Below, one piece after another: positions 1-8,420 of a stretch of 24,716 nt of DNA. Source of the stretch: UBA9554 sp038205135 (GTDB lineage: Bacteria > Pseudomonadota > Alphaproteobacteria > Rhodobacterales > Rhodobacteraceae); contig JBBRCF010000047.1 in the NCBI GenBank assembly GCA_038205135.1, positions 1 through 24,716 on the forward strand, written 5' to 3'. A program made the position numbers and the translations under genes. Each line of letters opens with the position of its first letter. The first letter of the stretch is position 1. The notes under the pieces were generated by a model that searched no databases, was not told where the DNA came from, and worked only from the letters and a program-made list of their open reading frames with translations.

Positions 1-206
1 ACCTGATAGCCGGGATAGGCGATCACACCGCGCCCGTCGGGTTTCGGGCGCACCGCCGTTGCCGTTTGCGCGGCTGCGGCCGTTGACAGCGTGTTGTCGC
101 CAAAAGCCCCGCGCAGGTCGATGTCGAGCGGTTGCGAACAACCGGAAATGACCAGTGTCACATGCAAAATCAGCGCAAGCGGGTGGGTACGAAAATAACG
201 GGTCAT
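1..206 (-). CDS. Lipoprotein, N-terminal part only (probable NlpD-like LysM/M23 murein hydrolase activator)
   Basis: The ATG is at 206 and the frame stays open to the window edge (68 codons). The N-terminus has a positively charged start (MTRYFRTHP), a hydrophobic stretch and a lipobox (ISGC, Cys at about residue 23), so the product should be a lipoprotein anchored by signal peptidase II processing. An AGAGG about 9 nt upstream supports the start. It follows surE-pcm on the same strand; in many proteobacteria that position holds nlpD, a LysM plus M23-like protein that activates amidases for septal peptidoglycan splitting. The last visible residues (GVIAYPGYQ) resemble the lead-in to a LysM domain in Rhodobacterales homologues, but no catalytic domain lies in the window. 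The lipoprotein call is solid; the NlpD/M23 identity is inferred from context. Confidence 0.7.
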   Translation of the reverse strand, partial: MTRYFRTHPLALILHVTLVISGCSQPLDIDLRGAFGDNTLSTAAAAQTATAVRPKPDGRGVIAYPGYQ

Positions 207-331
207 GACGACAACCTCTGCACGATGTCCTCGGATGGTTCCTTGTGCGTGCGGAACCTTTCGCAGAGTTCTACCCGGTTTTGCGCGTCCTGTCACGTCT
301 TGCCGGCAACCGAACGCGGCGGGCCGGCCCG

Positions 332-979
332 TCAGGCCTCGCGGGCAAGACCTTCGACCAGCGGTACGAACCGCACCTTGCGCAATTCGTCGTAATCATA
401 TCCGGTTGCGGTCCGGCGCACCCGGATCAGGCTTTGAACATGGTCGGACTGGCCGACGGGCAGGACCATGATCCCGCCTTCCTTCAGTTGCGCCAGCAAG
501 GGGCCGGGCGCATCCTCGGCTGCCGCCGTCACCAGGATCCGGTCGAACGGCGCCTGTTCCGGCAGGCCGAACGACCCGTCCGCCGTGATCGCCATGACAT
601 TTGTAAGCCCCAGTTCGTCAAAGATCTGCCGCGCTTCGCGCACCAGCCGGGCGTGGCGGTCCACGGTATAGACCCGCCGCGCCAGTTGCGACAGGATCGC
701 GGCCTGATAGCCCGACCCGGTGCCGACCTCCAACACCTTGTCGCGCGCGGTGATCTGCAAAGCCTCGGTCATCAGGCCCACCACCGACGGCTGGCTGATC
801 GTCTGCCCGCAGGCAATCGGCAACGGCATGTCTTCGTAGGCGCGCGCGGCGAATACGCCGCGGATGAACGGACCCCGGTCGATCTTTTCCATCGCTTCCA
901 GCACGCGCCGGTCAGTGATCCCGCGCGACCGCAGCGCGTACAGGAATTGCATCCGGCGCTCGGCTTCTTCGGGCGTCAT
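332..979 (-). CDS. pcm: Protein-L-isoaspartate O-methyltransferase
   Basis: 215 aa, normal length. It transfers a methyl group from SAM to the side-chain carboxyl of L-isoaspartyl residues in aged proteins, starting their repair, in the cytoplasm. The SAM-binding glycine motif VLEVGTGSGYQAAIL is at about residues 82-96, preceded by the family-typical GQTISQPSVVGLM (about 58-70) that helps hold the isoaspartyl substrate. The ATG overlaps the surE stop codon as ATGA (976-979), so translation is probably coupled. The surE-pcm pair is a common proteobacterial stationary-phase operon. No damage is visible. Confidence 0.95.
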   Translation of the reverse strand: MTPEEAERRMQFLYALRSRGITDRRVLEAMEKIDRGPFIRGVFAARAYEDMPLPIACGQTISQPSVVGLMTEALQITARDKVLEVGTGSGYQAAILSQLARRVYTVDRHARLVREARQIFDELGLTNVMAITADGSFGLPEQAPFDRILVTAAAEDAPGPLLAQLKEGGIMVLPVGQSDHVQSLIRVRRTATGYDYDELRKVRFVPLVEGLAREA

Positions 980-1758
980 CCCAGATCGCCCAGCTCCGCC
1001 AGAGTGGCATGGTCGGTCAGGTCGACGCGCATCGGCGTGACCGACACGTAGCCATCCAGATTCAACGCCGCATCGGTGCCGGGCGCGGTCGGGCGGTGTT
1101 GTTCACCCCCCTTGATCCACAGAAACCGACGCCCTGACGGCGACAGGTGCGGTTCCACCGAAAACCGGGTGTCGCGTCGAAACCCTTGTGCGGCAGCCCT
1201 CACGCCCTTGACATTCGCGGCCATCACAGGCGGGAAATTCACGTTGAAAAACAACCGGTAATCGGCGGTATCGCCGGTCATGTGCGGCAGCAGACGGCGA
1301 ATGATATCGACACCCATTACCTCGGCGGCCTCGAACGGGTTGTCGGCCTGCACGTTGTTCGGCCCCAGATACTGCGACAACGCGACGGCGGGCAAACCTT
1401 GCAACGCCGCCTCGATCGCCGCGCCCAGCGTGCCGGAATACAGCGCGTTTTCGGCGGAATTGTTGCCCCTGTTGACCCCGGACAGCACCAGATCCGGTGG
1501 CGCATCCGTCATCACGTCATGCAGCGCCGCCAGCACGCAGTCGGCCGGGCTGCCTTCGGTGGCGTAACGGCGGGTGTCCAGTTTGGCGATCATCATCGGG
1601 TGAGTGTAGCTGATGCAATGGCCGACGCCTGATTGTTCGAACGCCGGGGCCACGGTCCAGACCTCGCCGGCGGGCCCGGCCAGTTCGGTTGCGATGCGGT
1701 GCAGCACAGCCAGCCCCGGCGCATTGATGCCGTCGTCATTGGTGATCAGTATGCGCAT
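976..1758 (-). CDS. surE: 5'/3'-nucleotidase SurE
   Basis: 260 aa. SurE is a metal-dependent survival protein that removes phosphate from nucleoside 5'- and 3'-monophosphates in the cytoplasm. The N-terminal MRILITNDDG carries the metal-binding Asn-Asp-Asp (residues 7-9), and the family signatures SGVNRGNN and YSGTLGAA follow. The frame is open 25 codons further upstream (to 1833), but the protein family starts at this Met and a GGGGGAC ribosome site lies just 5' of it, so 1758 is chosen. It is coupled to pcm by an ATGA overlap. A 111-bp gap separates it from the SDR gene upstream, so it could have its own promoter. Confidence 0.95.
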   Translation of the reverse strand: MRILITNDDGINAPGLAVLHRIATELAGPAGEVWTVAPAFEQSGVGHCISYTHPMMIAKLDTRRYATEGSPADCVLAALHDVMTDAPPDLVLSGVNRGNNSAENALYSGTLGAAIEAALQGLPAVALSQYLGPNNVQADNPFEAAEVMGVDIIRRLLPHMTGDTADYRLFFNVNFPPVMAANVKGVRAAAQGFRRDTRFSVEPHLSPSGRRFLWIKGGEQHRPTAPGTDAALNLDGYVSVTPMRVDLTDHATLAELGDLG

Positions 1759-1869
1759 CGGGTCCCCCGCGGGTTTCCTATTGACTAGCCCGCAAGCGGC
1801 GGCACGGCAAGGGTCGCGCGGCGATATCCGCACCCTGCGCCGCGCAGCACCTCCCGGGCAGCCGTGCGG

Positions 1870-2508
1870 TCACAACAGCGCCAGCAACCGCGCGGCTTCT
1901 TCGTGCGGATGGGTCAGCGCCCTGCGGTCTTCGCCGGGAAAGAACCGCGCGCGGGTCGCGGTCGGCATCGGCCGGGGTTCGACCACCAGAACCCGCGGCC
2001 CGGTCTTGACGGTTTCCGCCGCCCAGCAGCGGGCCAGCCCGATCTGTGCCGCCTTGGTCGCACCATAGGCCCCAAAGAACGGCGTGCCGGCGCGCGGATC
2101 GTCAAAGAACATCGCGGTGCCGGTGTCGCCCAGCAACGGCGCGATAAAAGGGATCAGGACGCCGGTCGCCTGCACGTTGACCGCGACCGATTTGTCCCAA
2201 TCCTTGGCATCGACGAATTGCGCCGGCGACAGCGGCGCGGCATGCACGGCCGCATGCACCCACAGATCGATCCTGCCCCAGCGGTCATGGATGGCCCGGC
2301 ACAGCTGCGCCATCGCCTCGGTCAGCGTGATGTCCATCGGCGCCAGCGTGGACTGGCCGCCCCGCGCCTTGATCCGGTCGTCCAGTTCTTCCAGCGCACC
2401 GATGGTGCGACCGACCGCCACCACGTGGTAAGCGGGCGCAAGGGCTTCGGCGATGGCCGCTCCCAGGCCGCGCGAGGCTCCGGTGACCAAGGCGATTTTG
2501 TGTGACAT
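1870..2508 (-). CDS. Short-chain dehydrogenase/reductase-like protein, catalytic Ser absent
   Basis: 212 aa with a Rossmann fold of the classical SDR type. The nucleotide-binding TGASRGLG is at residues 9-16, the Asn of the NVQATG segment is near 111, and the YxxxK pair is Y148-K152 (YGATK). The position of the catalytic Ser, about 13 residues before the Tyr, reads FFDDPRAG, so the usual serine is replaced by Phe/Asp. Substrate and reaction cannot be assigned. A strong AAGGAGAG ribosome site precedes the ATG at 2508. It lies between the purF group and surE on the same strand, a position I recall in other Rhodobacterales. It may be a low-activity reductase or a nucleotide-binding non-enzyme. 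Confidence 0.85.
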   Translation of the reverse strand: MSHKIALVTGASRGLGAAIAEALAPAYHVVAVGRTIGALEELDDRIKARGGQSTLAPMDITLTEAMAQLCRAIHDRWGRIDLWVHAAVHAAPLSPAQFVDAKDWDKSVAVNVQATGVLIPFIAPLLGDTGTAMFFDDPRAGTPFFGAYGATKAAQIGLARCWAAETVKTGPRVLVVEPRPMPTATRARFFPGEDRRALTHPHEEAARLLALL

Positions 2509-2576
2509 CCTGCTCTCCTTCGGACCGGGTGTTGCGTCAGCCTGCCCGCTAGGTCAAGAGGCCGCGCAGCCGCAAG

Positions 2577-3080
2577 TCAGCCCTGGCTCAGTTCGGCACG
2601 CAAGTCCTGCCCGAGTGCCGCGTAAAGGTCCAGCAGAGCATCAAAACTCAGCGGCGCGGCAAAGGCCGGAAGCCTTGCCGCCGGACGGGCCTCGGGCGGA
2701 AAGGTCAGGTCAAGCGCCGCCCCGATCCCCGCCAGCGCAAGATCATTTGCCAATGTGCCGATGGCCGGTCCCGGTGCATCGGCCCCGTCGGTCGCATGCG
2801 CGACATAGGCATAGAATGTCGGGTGATCCACCTCGGCCCAGGGCGCCAGCCAGGCACGTTCGTCGCTGCCGAGGATCGCCACCTCGATCACCACCCGCAG
2901 GAACCGCCGGTCCGCCAACCGGCACAGGTCAGAGGCCAGCTTGTCGTCGCCTGCCGCCACCACGGGCGCATCGCCGCGTTCCCCGTGCGGCCAGTCTTCG
3001 GGTTCGTCGAACCCGATATCGACCGGCCCGCCCAGGTCCATCAACCGCCGCCAGCGGGCATCCAGCATCAGAATGGACAT
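2577..3080 (-). CDS. DUF2199-like protein of unknown function
   Basis: 167 aa, soluble, no signal peptide or membrane segment. Family assignment is by pattern. The run DIGFDEPEDWPH (about 21-32), then SDLCRLADRRFLRV and ILGSDERAWLAPWAEV with a following FYAYV, matches my recollection of DUF2199, in which an acidic front half is followed by ..FFIRG..EIP..G.D..F.WGVWV. DUF2199 proteins usually begin with a CxCCG-type motif. Here RWRRLMDLGGPVDIGF has no cysteines, so the putative zinc site is missing. The C-terminal third is helical and alanine/leucine-rich. The function is unknown. It follows purF at 105 bp and precedes the SDR gene by 68 bp on the same strand. Confidence 0.75.
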   Translation of the reverse strand: MSILMLDARWRRLMDLGGPVDIGFDEPEDWPHGERGDAPVVAAGDDKLASDLCRLADRRFLRVVIEVAILGSDERAWLAPWAEVDHPTFYAYVAHATDGADAPGPAIGTLANDLALAGIGAALDLTFPPEARPAARLPAFAAPLSFDALLDLYAALGQDLRAELSQG

Positions 3081-3130
3081 GCAACGCCTCCCCGCTTCTT
3101 CGGTTCCGCAATACCCCGGGGGTGAGCTCC

Positions 3131-3164
3131 GGACCAGATCCGGGGCAGGCCCCGGACCTGATCC
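3131..3164. repeat. Imperfect inverted repeat (GATCCGGGG palindrome)
   Basis: Arms 3131-3145 and 3150-3164 match at 13 of 15 positions as inverted complements, with a CAGG centre. Both mismatches would be wobble pairs in one of the two RNA strands. GATCCGGGG also recurs directly at 3161-3169. It looks like a small REP-type palindrome inserted inside the 3'-end repeat, because the other two copies lack it. Confidence 0.65.
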
Positions 3165-3170
3165 GGGGCG

Positions 3171-3187
3171 AGGGGGCAGCGCCCCCT
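3171..3187 (-). terminator. Hairpin overlapping the purF stop codon
   Basis: AGGGGGC-AGC-GCCCCCT forms a perfect 7-bp stem with a 3-nt loop. Its distal arm includes two bases of the purF TAG stop (3186-3188). No U-tract follows on the minus strand, so it is not a classical intrinsic terminator. It may pause RNA polymerase or protect the mRNA 3' end. Confidence 0.45.
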
Positions 3188-4673
3188 ATTCCGCCGCCTT
3201 CAACTGAAAGCCCTTTTCGATCATGTCCGACGGCGCCACCGGATAGTCGCCGGAAAAACACGCGTCGCAATAGGCCGGCGCGTTGGCATTGCGGCCGGAC
3301 GCCTCGCCCACGGCACGGTAAAGCCCGTCCAGCGTGACAAACCGCAGGCTGTCCACGCCCAGATGCACGCGCATCTCATCTTCGGTCATGGTTGCCGCCA
3401 GCAGCTTTTCGCGTTCGGGCGTATCGACGCCGTAAAAACACGGCCAGGCCGTGGGCGGCGACGCGATACGGAAATGCACCTCGGCAGCACCAGCGTCCAG
3501 GATCATCTCCTTGATCTTGCGGGACGTGGTGCCGCGCACGACGCTGTCATCCACCAGCACCACGCGTTTGCCGCGGATCAGCGCGCGGTTCACGTTCAGT
3601 TTCAGCCGCACGCCCATGTTGCGGATCTGCTCGGTCGGCTCGATGAACGTCCGCCCCATGTACTGGTTACGGGTGATGCCCAGACCAAACGGAATGCCGC
3701 TCTCGGCGGCATAGCCGATGGCGGCGGGCGTGCCGCTGTCGGGCACCGGGCAGACCAGATCGGCCTCGACCGGGGCTTCGCGCGCCAGTTCCACGCCGAT
3801 CTGGCGGCGGGTCTCATAGACCGACCGCCCGCCGATGATCGAATCGGGTCGCGAGAAATACACATGTTCAAAGATGCAGAACCGCGAGGCACGGCGGCGG
3901 AATGGAAAATGGCTTTCCAGCCCGTTTTCCAGATCGATCACCACCATCTCGCCCGGTTCGATCTCTCGCACCAGGTCGGCGCCGATGATGTCCAGCGCGC
4001 AACTTTCCGATGACAGCACCCAGCCATCCGTCCCGACGCGGCCCAGCACCAGCGGGCGCACCCCCAGTGGATCGCGCACGCCAATCAGCTTGGTCCGCGT
4101 CATCGCCACTACGGAAAACGCGCCTTCGACACGGCGCAGCGCGTCTTCCATCCGTTCGGTGATGGTGCGCTGCAGCGATCGCGCCATCAGGTGGATGATG
4201 CATTCCGAATCCGACGACGATTGAAAGATCGATCCGCGCTCGATCAGTTCGCGTCGCAGGCTGTCGGCATTGGTGATGTTGCCGTTATGCGCGATCGCCG
4301 CGCCGCCCATGGCAAATTCGCCAAAGAACGGCTGCACGTCGCGGATCACCGCGCCCTTCTTGCCGGCGGTCGAATAGCGCACATGTCCGATGGCCAGATG
4401 GCCGGGCAGGGTCTGCATCAGCGTGGCGTTGGTGAAATTGTCGCGGACATAGCCAAAGCGGTGCGCGGAATTGAACCCGTGGTCGGCATCATGCGCGATG
4501 ATGCCGCCCGCTTCCTGCCCGCGATGTTGCAGCGCGTGCAGGCCAAGCGCCACGAAATTCGCCGCCTCCGACAGACCAAGAACGCCGAAAATTCCGCATT
4601 CCTCGCGCAGTTTGTCGTCGTCGAATGGATGGGCGGGCGGCAGCCTGTGTTCTGTCGCGGGACGTTCGGTCAC
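3186..4673 (-). CDS. purF: Amidophosphoribosyltransferase
   Basis: 495 aa from a GTG start. The enzyme converts PRPP and glutamine to 5-phosphoribosylamine, the committed step of purine synthesis. The N-terminal Ntn-hydrolase glutaminase domain carries the nucleophile Cys in EECGIFGV (residue 26 here), followed by LQHRGQEAGGI. The C-terminal phosphoribosyltransferase domain has the PRPP loop VVLVDDSVVRGTT. The frame is also open to an ATG at 4727, but the GTG at 4673 has a GGAG site at good spacing, and its N-terminus (TERPATEHRLPPAHPF) resembles those I recall for relatives. The 18 extra residues (MTKAYSESDPHSRIRRHP) look non-coding. A short propeptide before the Cys must be removed. It follows cvpA as in many proteobacteria. 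Confidence 0.95.
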   Translation of the reverse strand: MTERPATEHRLPPAHPFDDDKLREECGIFGVLGLSEAANFVALGLHALQHRGQEAGGIIAHDADHGFNSAHRFGYVRDNFTNATLMQTLPGHLAIGHVRYSTAGKKGAVIRDVQPFFGEFAMGGAAIAHNGNITNADSLRRELIERGSIFQSSSDSECIIHLMARSLQRTITERMEDALRRVEGAFSVVAMTRTKLIGVRDPLGVRPLVLGRVGTDGWVLSSESCALDIIGADLVREIEPGEMVVIDLENGLESHFPFRRRASRFCIFEHVYFSRPDSIIGGRSVYETRRQIGVELAREAPVEADLVCPVPDSGTPAAIGYAAESGIPFGLGITRNQYMGRTFIEPTEQIRNMGVRLKLNVNRALIRGKRVVLVDDSVVRGTTSRKIKEMILDAGAAEVHFRIASPPTAWPCFYGVDTPEREKLLAATMTEDEMRVHLGVDSLRFVTLDGLYRAVGEASGRNANAPAYCDACFSGDYPVAPSDMIEKGFQLKAAE

Positions 4674-4772
4674 GGGATGTCTCCGAATCCGGCTGTGGGG
4701 GTCGCTCTCGCTATAGGCCTTTGTCATCGCCCTGTCACGAAGCGATGCTGCGTGGCGGCATGCACATTGCGC

Positions 4773-5333
4773 TCAGGTCCCCGCTTCGCAGACGCTGACG
4801 AGGCCTTCGTACTGCCGGGTCACCCAGCCAAGCGCCTGATCGGGGTTGCGGTTTTCGATCTGGCCGGTCAGGCGGGCAAACACGCGGGCCGACCGGCTGT
4901 CGTCGACCACGGCGATATCCTGTGCGGTGACGACTGTCTGATAGACGAAAAACGCCACTGCGATCAGCAAGATACCGCGCAGCACCCCAAACAGGAACCC
5001 CATGCCCTGATCCAGGCCGCCCAGAATGGACCGCTGGACCATGCTGGAAAACAGCGGTGAAAACAGCGAAAACAGGATCAGCACCACAGCGAACACGGCG
5101 GCGAAACCGGCCAGCACCGACAATTCGCAGCTATCGGCCAGCAACCCGCCCAGCACCGGGACTTCCTTGACCAGAGGCGCTACCTGTCCGGCGAACATGA
5201 AACCAAGGATCGCCGCAACGACCCAGCCCGCGATGGCCAGCGCCTCGCGCACCAGACCGCGCGAATACGCCAGCAGCGCCGATACGACGATGACCAGCGC
5301 CACGACGCCGTCGATGATGGTAAAGCCGTCCAT
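4773..5333 (-). CDS. cvpA: CvpA family membrane protein
   Basis: 186 aa inner-membrane protein with four hydrophobic segments, the first at about residues 8-25 and the last at about 112-130 (GILLIAVAFFVYQTVV). The family signature MDGFTIIDG...SALLAYSRGLVREAL is at the N-terminus. The family was named for colicin V production and is linked to purF expression and envelope integrity; its molecular activity is not settled. The frame is open 42 codons further upstream, but that stretch reads through a tandem repeat (RGKNTRKEYTKRIQ) unlike the family, so the ATG at 5333 is chosen. radA is 97 bp upstream and purF is directly downstream, suggesting a radA-cvpA-purF transcript. Confidence 0.93.
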   Translation of the reverse strand: MDGFTIIDGVVALVIVVSALLAYSRGLVREALAIAGWVVAAILGFMFAGQVAPLVKEVPVLGGLLADSCELSVLAGFAAVFAVVLILFSLFSPLFSSMVQRSILGGLDQGMGFLFGVLRGILLIAVAFFVYQTVVTAQDIAVVDDSRSARVFARLTGQIENRNPDQALGWVTRQYEGLVSVCEAGT

Positions 5334-5343
5334 GCCCGCCCCT

Positions 5344-5395
5344 TGTATTCTTTTCGTGTATTCTTTTCGTGTATTCTTGCCGCGTATTCTTGCCG
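5344..5395. repeat. Four tandem 13-bp units upstream of cvpA
   Basis: Four head-to-tail units are read on the plus strand: TGTATTCTTTTCG (5344-5356 and 5357-5369), TGTATTCTTGCCG (5370-5382) and CGTATTCTTGCCG (5383-5395). The array starts 11 nt upstream of the cvpA ATG and fills half of the radA-cvpA gap. It is much richer in A/T than its surroundings. On the minus strand it gives an A-rich leader with repeated AAGAATAC. Confidence 0.9.
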
Positions 5396-5430
5396 CGCAG
5401 TCTGGTCGTCCAGTAGTCAGGTCGCGCGGT

Positions 5431-6792
<1,362 letters not shown>

Positions 6793-6847
6793 GGGTGGGG
6801 GTATCGCCGATCCGTGCGGGCAGGTCCAGTGCGCCCGGCACGCACCG

Positions 6848-7297
6848 TCAGCGGCGCGGCGCAGGCTTTGTCAGCATGCCGATCACCAGCGAGGCCAGAA
6901 TGCAGGCGGTGAACAGATACAGCCCCCACGCGACCTCGATCCGGCCGACACCGATCCCCTTGGCCAGCGTGATATACAGCGCGATCAGAAATATATCCGC
7001 CATCGCCAGCTTGCCCAGAACCGCCAGCACCGGTTGCACGCGCCCATCCAGCAGCCCGAATTGCACCAGCGCCAGCGCGGCGGTTTTCAGCATCGGTGCC
7101 ACCAGCGCAAAGAACGTGACCACCAGCGCCAACACGACATCGCTGGCCCACAACGATTGCAGCCCGGTGATCACGCTGATTTCCGACAGGCTGAACAGCG
7201 GCAACAGCCCGGCCCGCAGCAGGGGGGCGAACCATGCCAGCGGAAACAGGATCAACAAGCACAGGTTCAGCCAGCGCAGCATCATGGGCCCCATCAT
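6848..7297 (-). CDS. Single-domain PqiA-like membrane protein
   Basis: About 149 aa with roughly four transmembrane segments. The second half, LAMADIFLIALYITLAKG followed by GLYLFTACILASL, fits the conserved PqiA/YebS (LetA) pattern of W-x-M-x-D-V-F near the last two helices. E. coli PqiA and LetA have two such domains plus CxxC zinc ribbons and work with MCE-tunnel proteins in lipid traffic; this copy has one domain and no cysteine pairs. The start is uncertain: ATGs lie at 7297, 7294, 7285 and 7282, none with a clear ribosome site, and the open frame extends to 7366 but overlaps the preceding gene. It sits just downstream of mlaE-mlaF, which supports a lipid-transport link. Confidence 0.8.
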   Translation of the reverse strand: MMGPMMLRWLNLCLLILFPLAWFAPLLRAGLLPLFSLSEISVITGLQSLWASDVVLALVVTFFALVAPMLKTAALALVQFGLLDGRVQPVLAVLGKLAMADIFLIALYITLAKGIGVGRIEVAWGLYLFTACILASLVIGMLTKPAPRR

Positions 7298-7340
7298 CGA
7301 TTGCGGCGCAGGTAACCCCGGCGGCCGGTTGGTGCAAGGA

Positions 7341-7622
7341 TCAGAAACTGCGCAGCCAATCGACAATCCCGACCACCAGCCCCACCAGCGCCATCATCGG
7401 GTCGATCTGCAACAGCCGCAGGATCCCCACCGCATCCAGTAGCACGAACAACACCGCCGCTACCGTCAGGTTTGTGGACCGAAACTGTCGCCGCGCCTCT
7501 GGCTCGATCTTGCCACCGGCGCGTTTGTGCAGCCACAGCGGCAGGCCAGTGTACAGCAGCACCGCCGTTTGCAGCGCCACAAAGGCGAAGAACGAGACCC
7601 ACAGCGGAACGGCGTCGATCAT
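7341..7622 (-). CDS. Small membrane protein, function unknown
   Basis: 93 aa with two to three hydrophobic segments (about residues 5-27, 52-68 and 75-90) separated by a basic loop (HKRAGGKIEPEARRQFR). A good GGAGGGAG site precedes the ATG at 7622. I do not recognise a family. It lies between mlaF (51 bp upstream) and the PqiA-like gene (43 bp downstream) in the same orientation, so a role in the same envelope process is possible but unproven. Its composition matches its neighbours. Confidence 0.75.
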   Translation of the reverse strand: MIDAVPLWVSFFAFVALQTAVLLYTGLPLWLHKRAGGKIEPEARRQFRSTNLTVAAVLFVLLDAVGILRLLQIDPMMALVGLVVGIVDWLRSF

Positions 7623-7673
7623 CGGCGGTCTCCCTCCGGGTCAGGTTAACGCCCCGCCAGCGGCGCGCAAGGT

Positions 7674-8420
7674 TCAGCGCAGCGTTTCGATCGGCCCGGT
7701 GGCGCGGCCGTGGATGAACTGATCGACATACGGGTCACCGCTGTCATCCAGCCGGGATACCGGCCCGATCCAGCGGATAACCCCGCCGTGCAGCATGGCG
7801 ACGTTGTCTGCGATGGCGCGCACAGACGTCATGTCATGCGTGATGGTCATCGCGGTGGCGCCCATTTCGGTGACGATCTCGCGGATCAGTTCATTGATCA
7901 CGCCCGCCATGATCGGGTCCAGCCCAGTGGTGGGTTCGTCGAAAAAGATGATCTCGGGATTGGCGGCGATGGCCCGCGCCAGACTGACGCGTTTTTGCAT
8001 GCCGCCAGACAGTTCGGCCGGGAATTTTTCGGCCACATCGGGGGTCAGGCCGACACGGCGCAGTTTTTCGATGGCGATTTCGCGCGCCTCTGATGGCGGC
8101 CGTTTCAGCGCGCCGTGTTGCAGCCGAAAGGCGACGTTTTTCCAGACCGGCAGCGAATCAAACAGCGCGCCGCCCTGAAACAGCATGCCGAACCGTTGCA
8201 GGAACCGGTCGCGGTCGCCCGATGCGACCGGCGTACCATCGACCGTGATGGTGCCGGAATCCGGCGCGACGAGGCCGAGGATGCATTTCAGCAGCACCGA
8301 TTTGCCGGTGCCCGACCCGCCGATGATCACGCAGGACGTCGCGCGCGGCACGTCAAGCGTTACGCCGCGCAGGACGTGATTGGCACCAAACGCCTTGTGA
8401 ACATCCTGCAGCGCGATCAT
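7674..8420 (-). CDS. mlaF: MlaF-type ABC transporter ATP-binding protein
   Basis: 248 aa. It is the ATPase of an MCE-type phospholipid transporter (MlaFEDB in enterobacteria), which moves phospholipids between inner and outer membrane. Walker A GGSGTGKS is at residues 34-41, the Q-loop is in MLFQGGALFDSL (typical of MlaF), the ABC signature is LSGGMQKR, and Walker B with the catalytic Glu is IIFFDEPTTGLDP. The open frame continues upstream to 9041, but that part is antiframe to mlaE. The ATG at 8420 begins MIALQDVHKAFG and overlaps the mlaE stop as ATGA. No MlaB-like STAS gene or MlaD is seen nearby. Confidence 0.93.
   Translation of the reverse strand: MIALQDVHKAFGANHVLRGVTLDVPRATSCVIIGGSGTGKSVLLKCILGLVAPDSGTITVDGTPVASGDRDRFLQRFGMLFQGGALFDSLPVWKNVAFRLQHGALKRPPSEAREIAIEKLRRVGLTPDVAEKFPAELSGGMQKRVSLARAIAANPEIIFFDEPTTGLDPIMAGVINELIREIVTEMGATAMTITHDMTSVRAIADNVAMLHGGVIRWIGPVSRLDDSGDPYVDQFIHGRATGPIETLR

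Larger units (their letters stand above)
3095..3187 (+). repeat. 3'-end repeat element, copy 1 (with inserted palindrome)
   Basis: The core CTTCTTCGGTT...AATACCCCGGGGG at 3095-3122 recurs at 10341-10369 (minus orientation) and 24628-24657 (plus). As in the other copies, a G/C hairpin follows (3171-3187), but here about 40 bp including a 34-bp inverted repeat separate core and hairpin. The hairpin end abuts the purF stop codon and the core end points at the DUF2199 start. It may act as a transcript 3'-end element. All three copies lie directly 3' of a stop codon. Confidence 0.7.

Noticed and set aside
3171..3187. Classical rho-independent terminator of purF
   Set aside because: The hairpin is strong but no T-tract follows on the minus strand; kept only as a hairpin of uncertain role.
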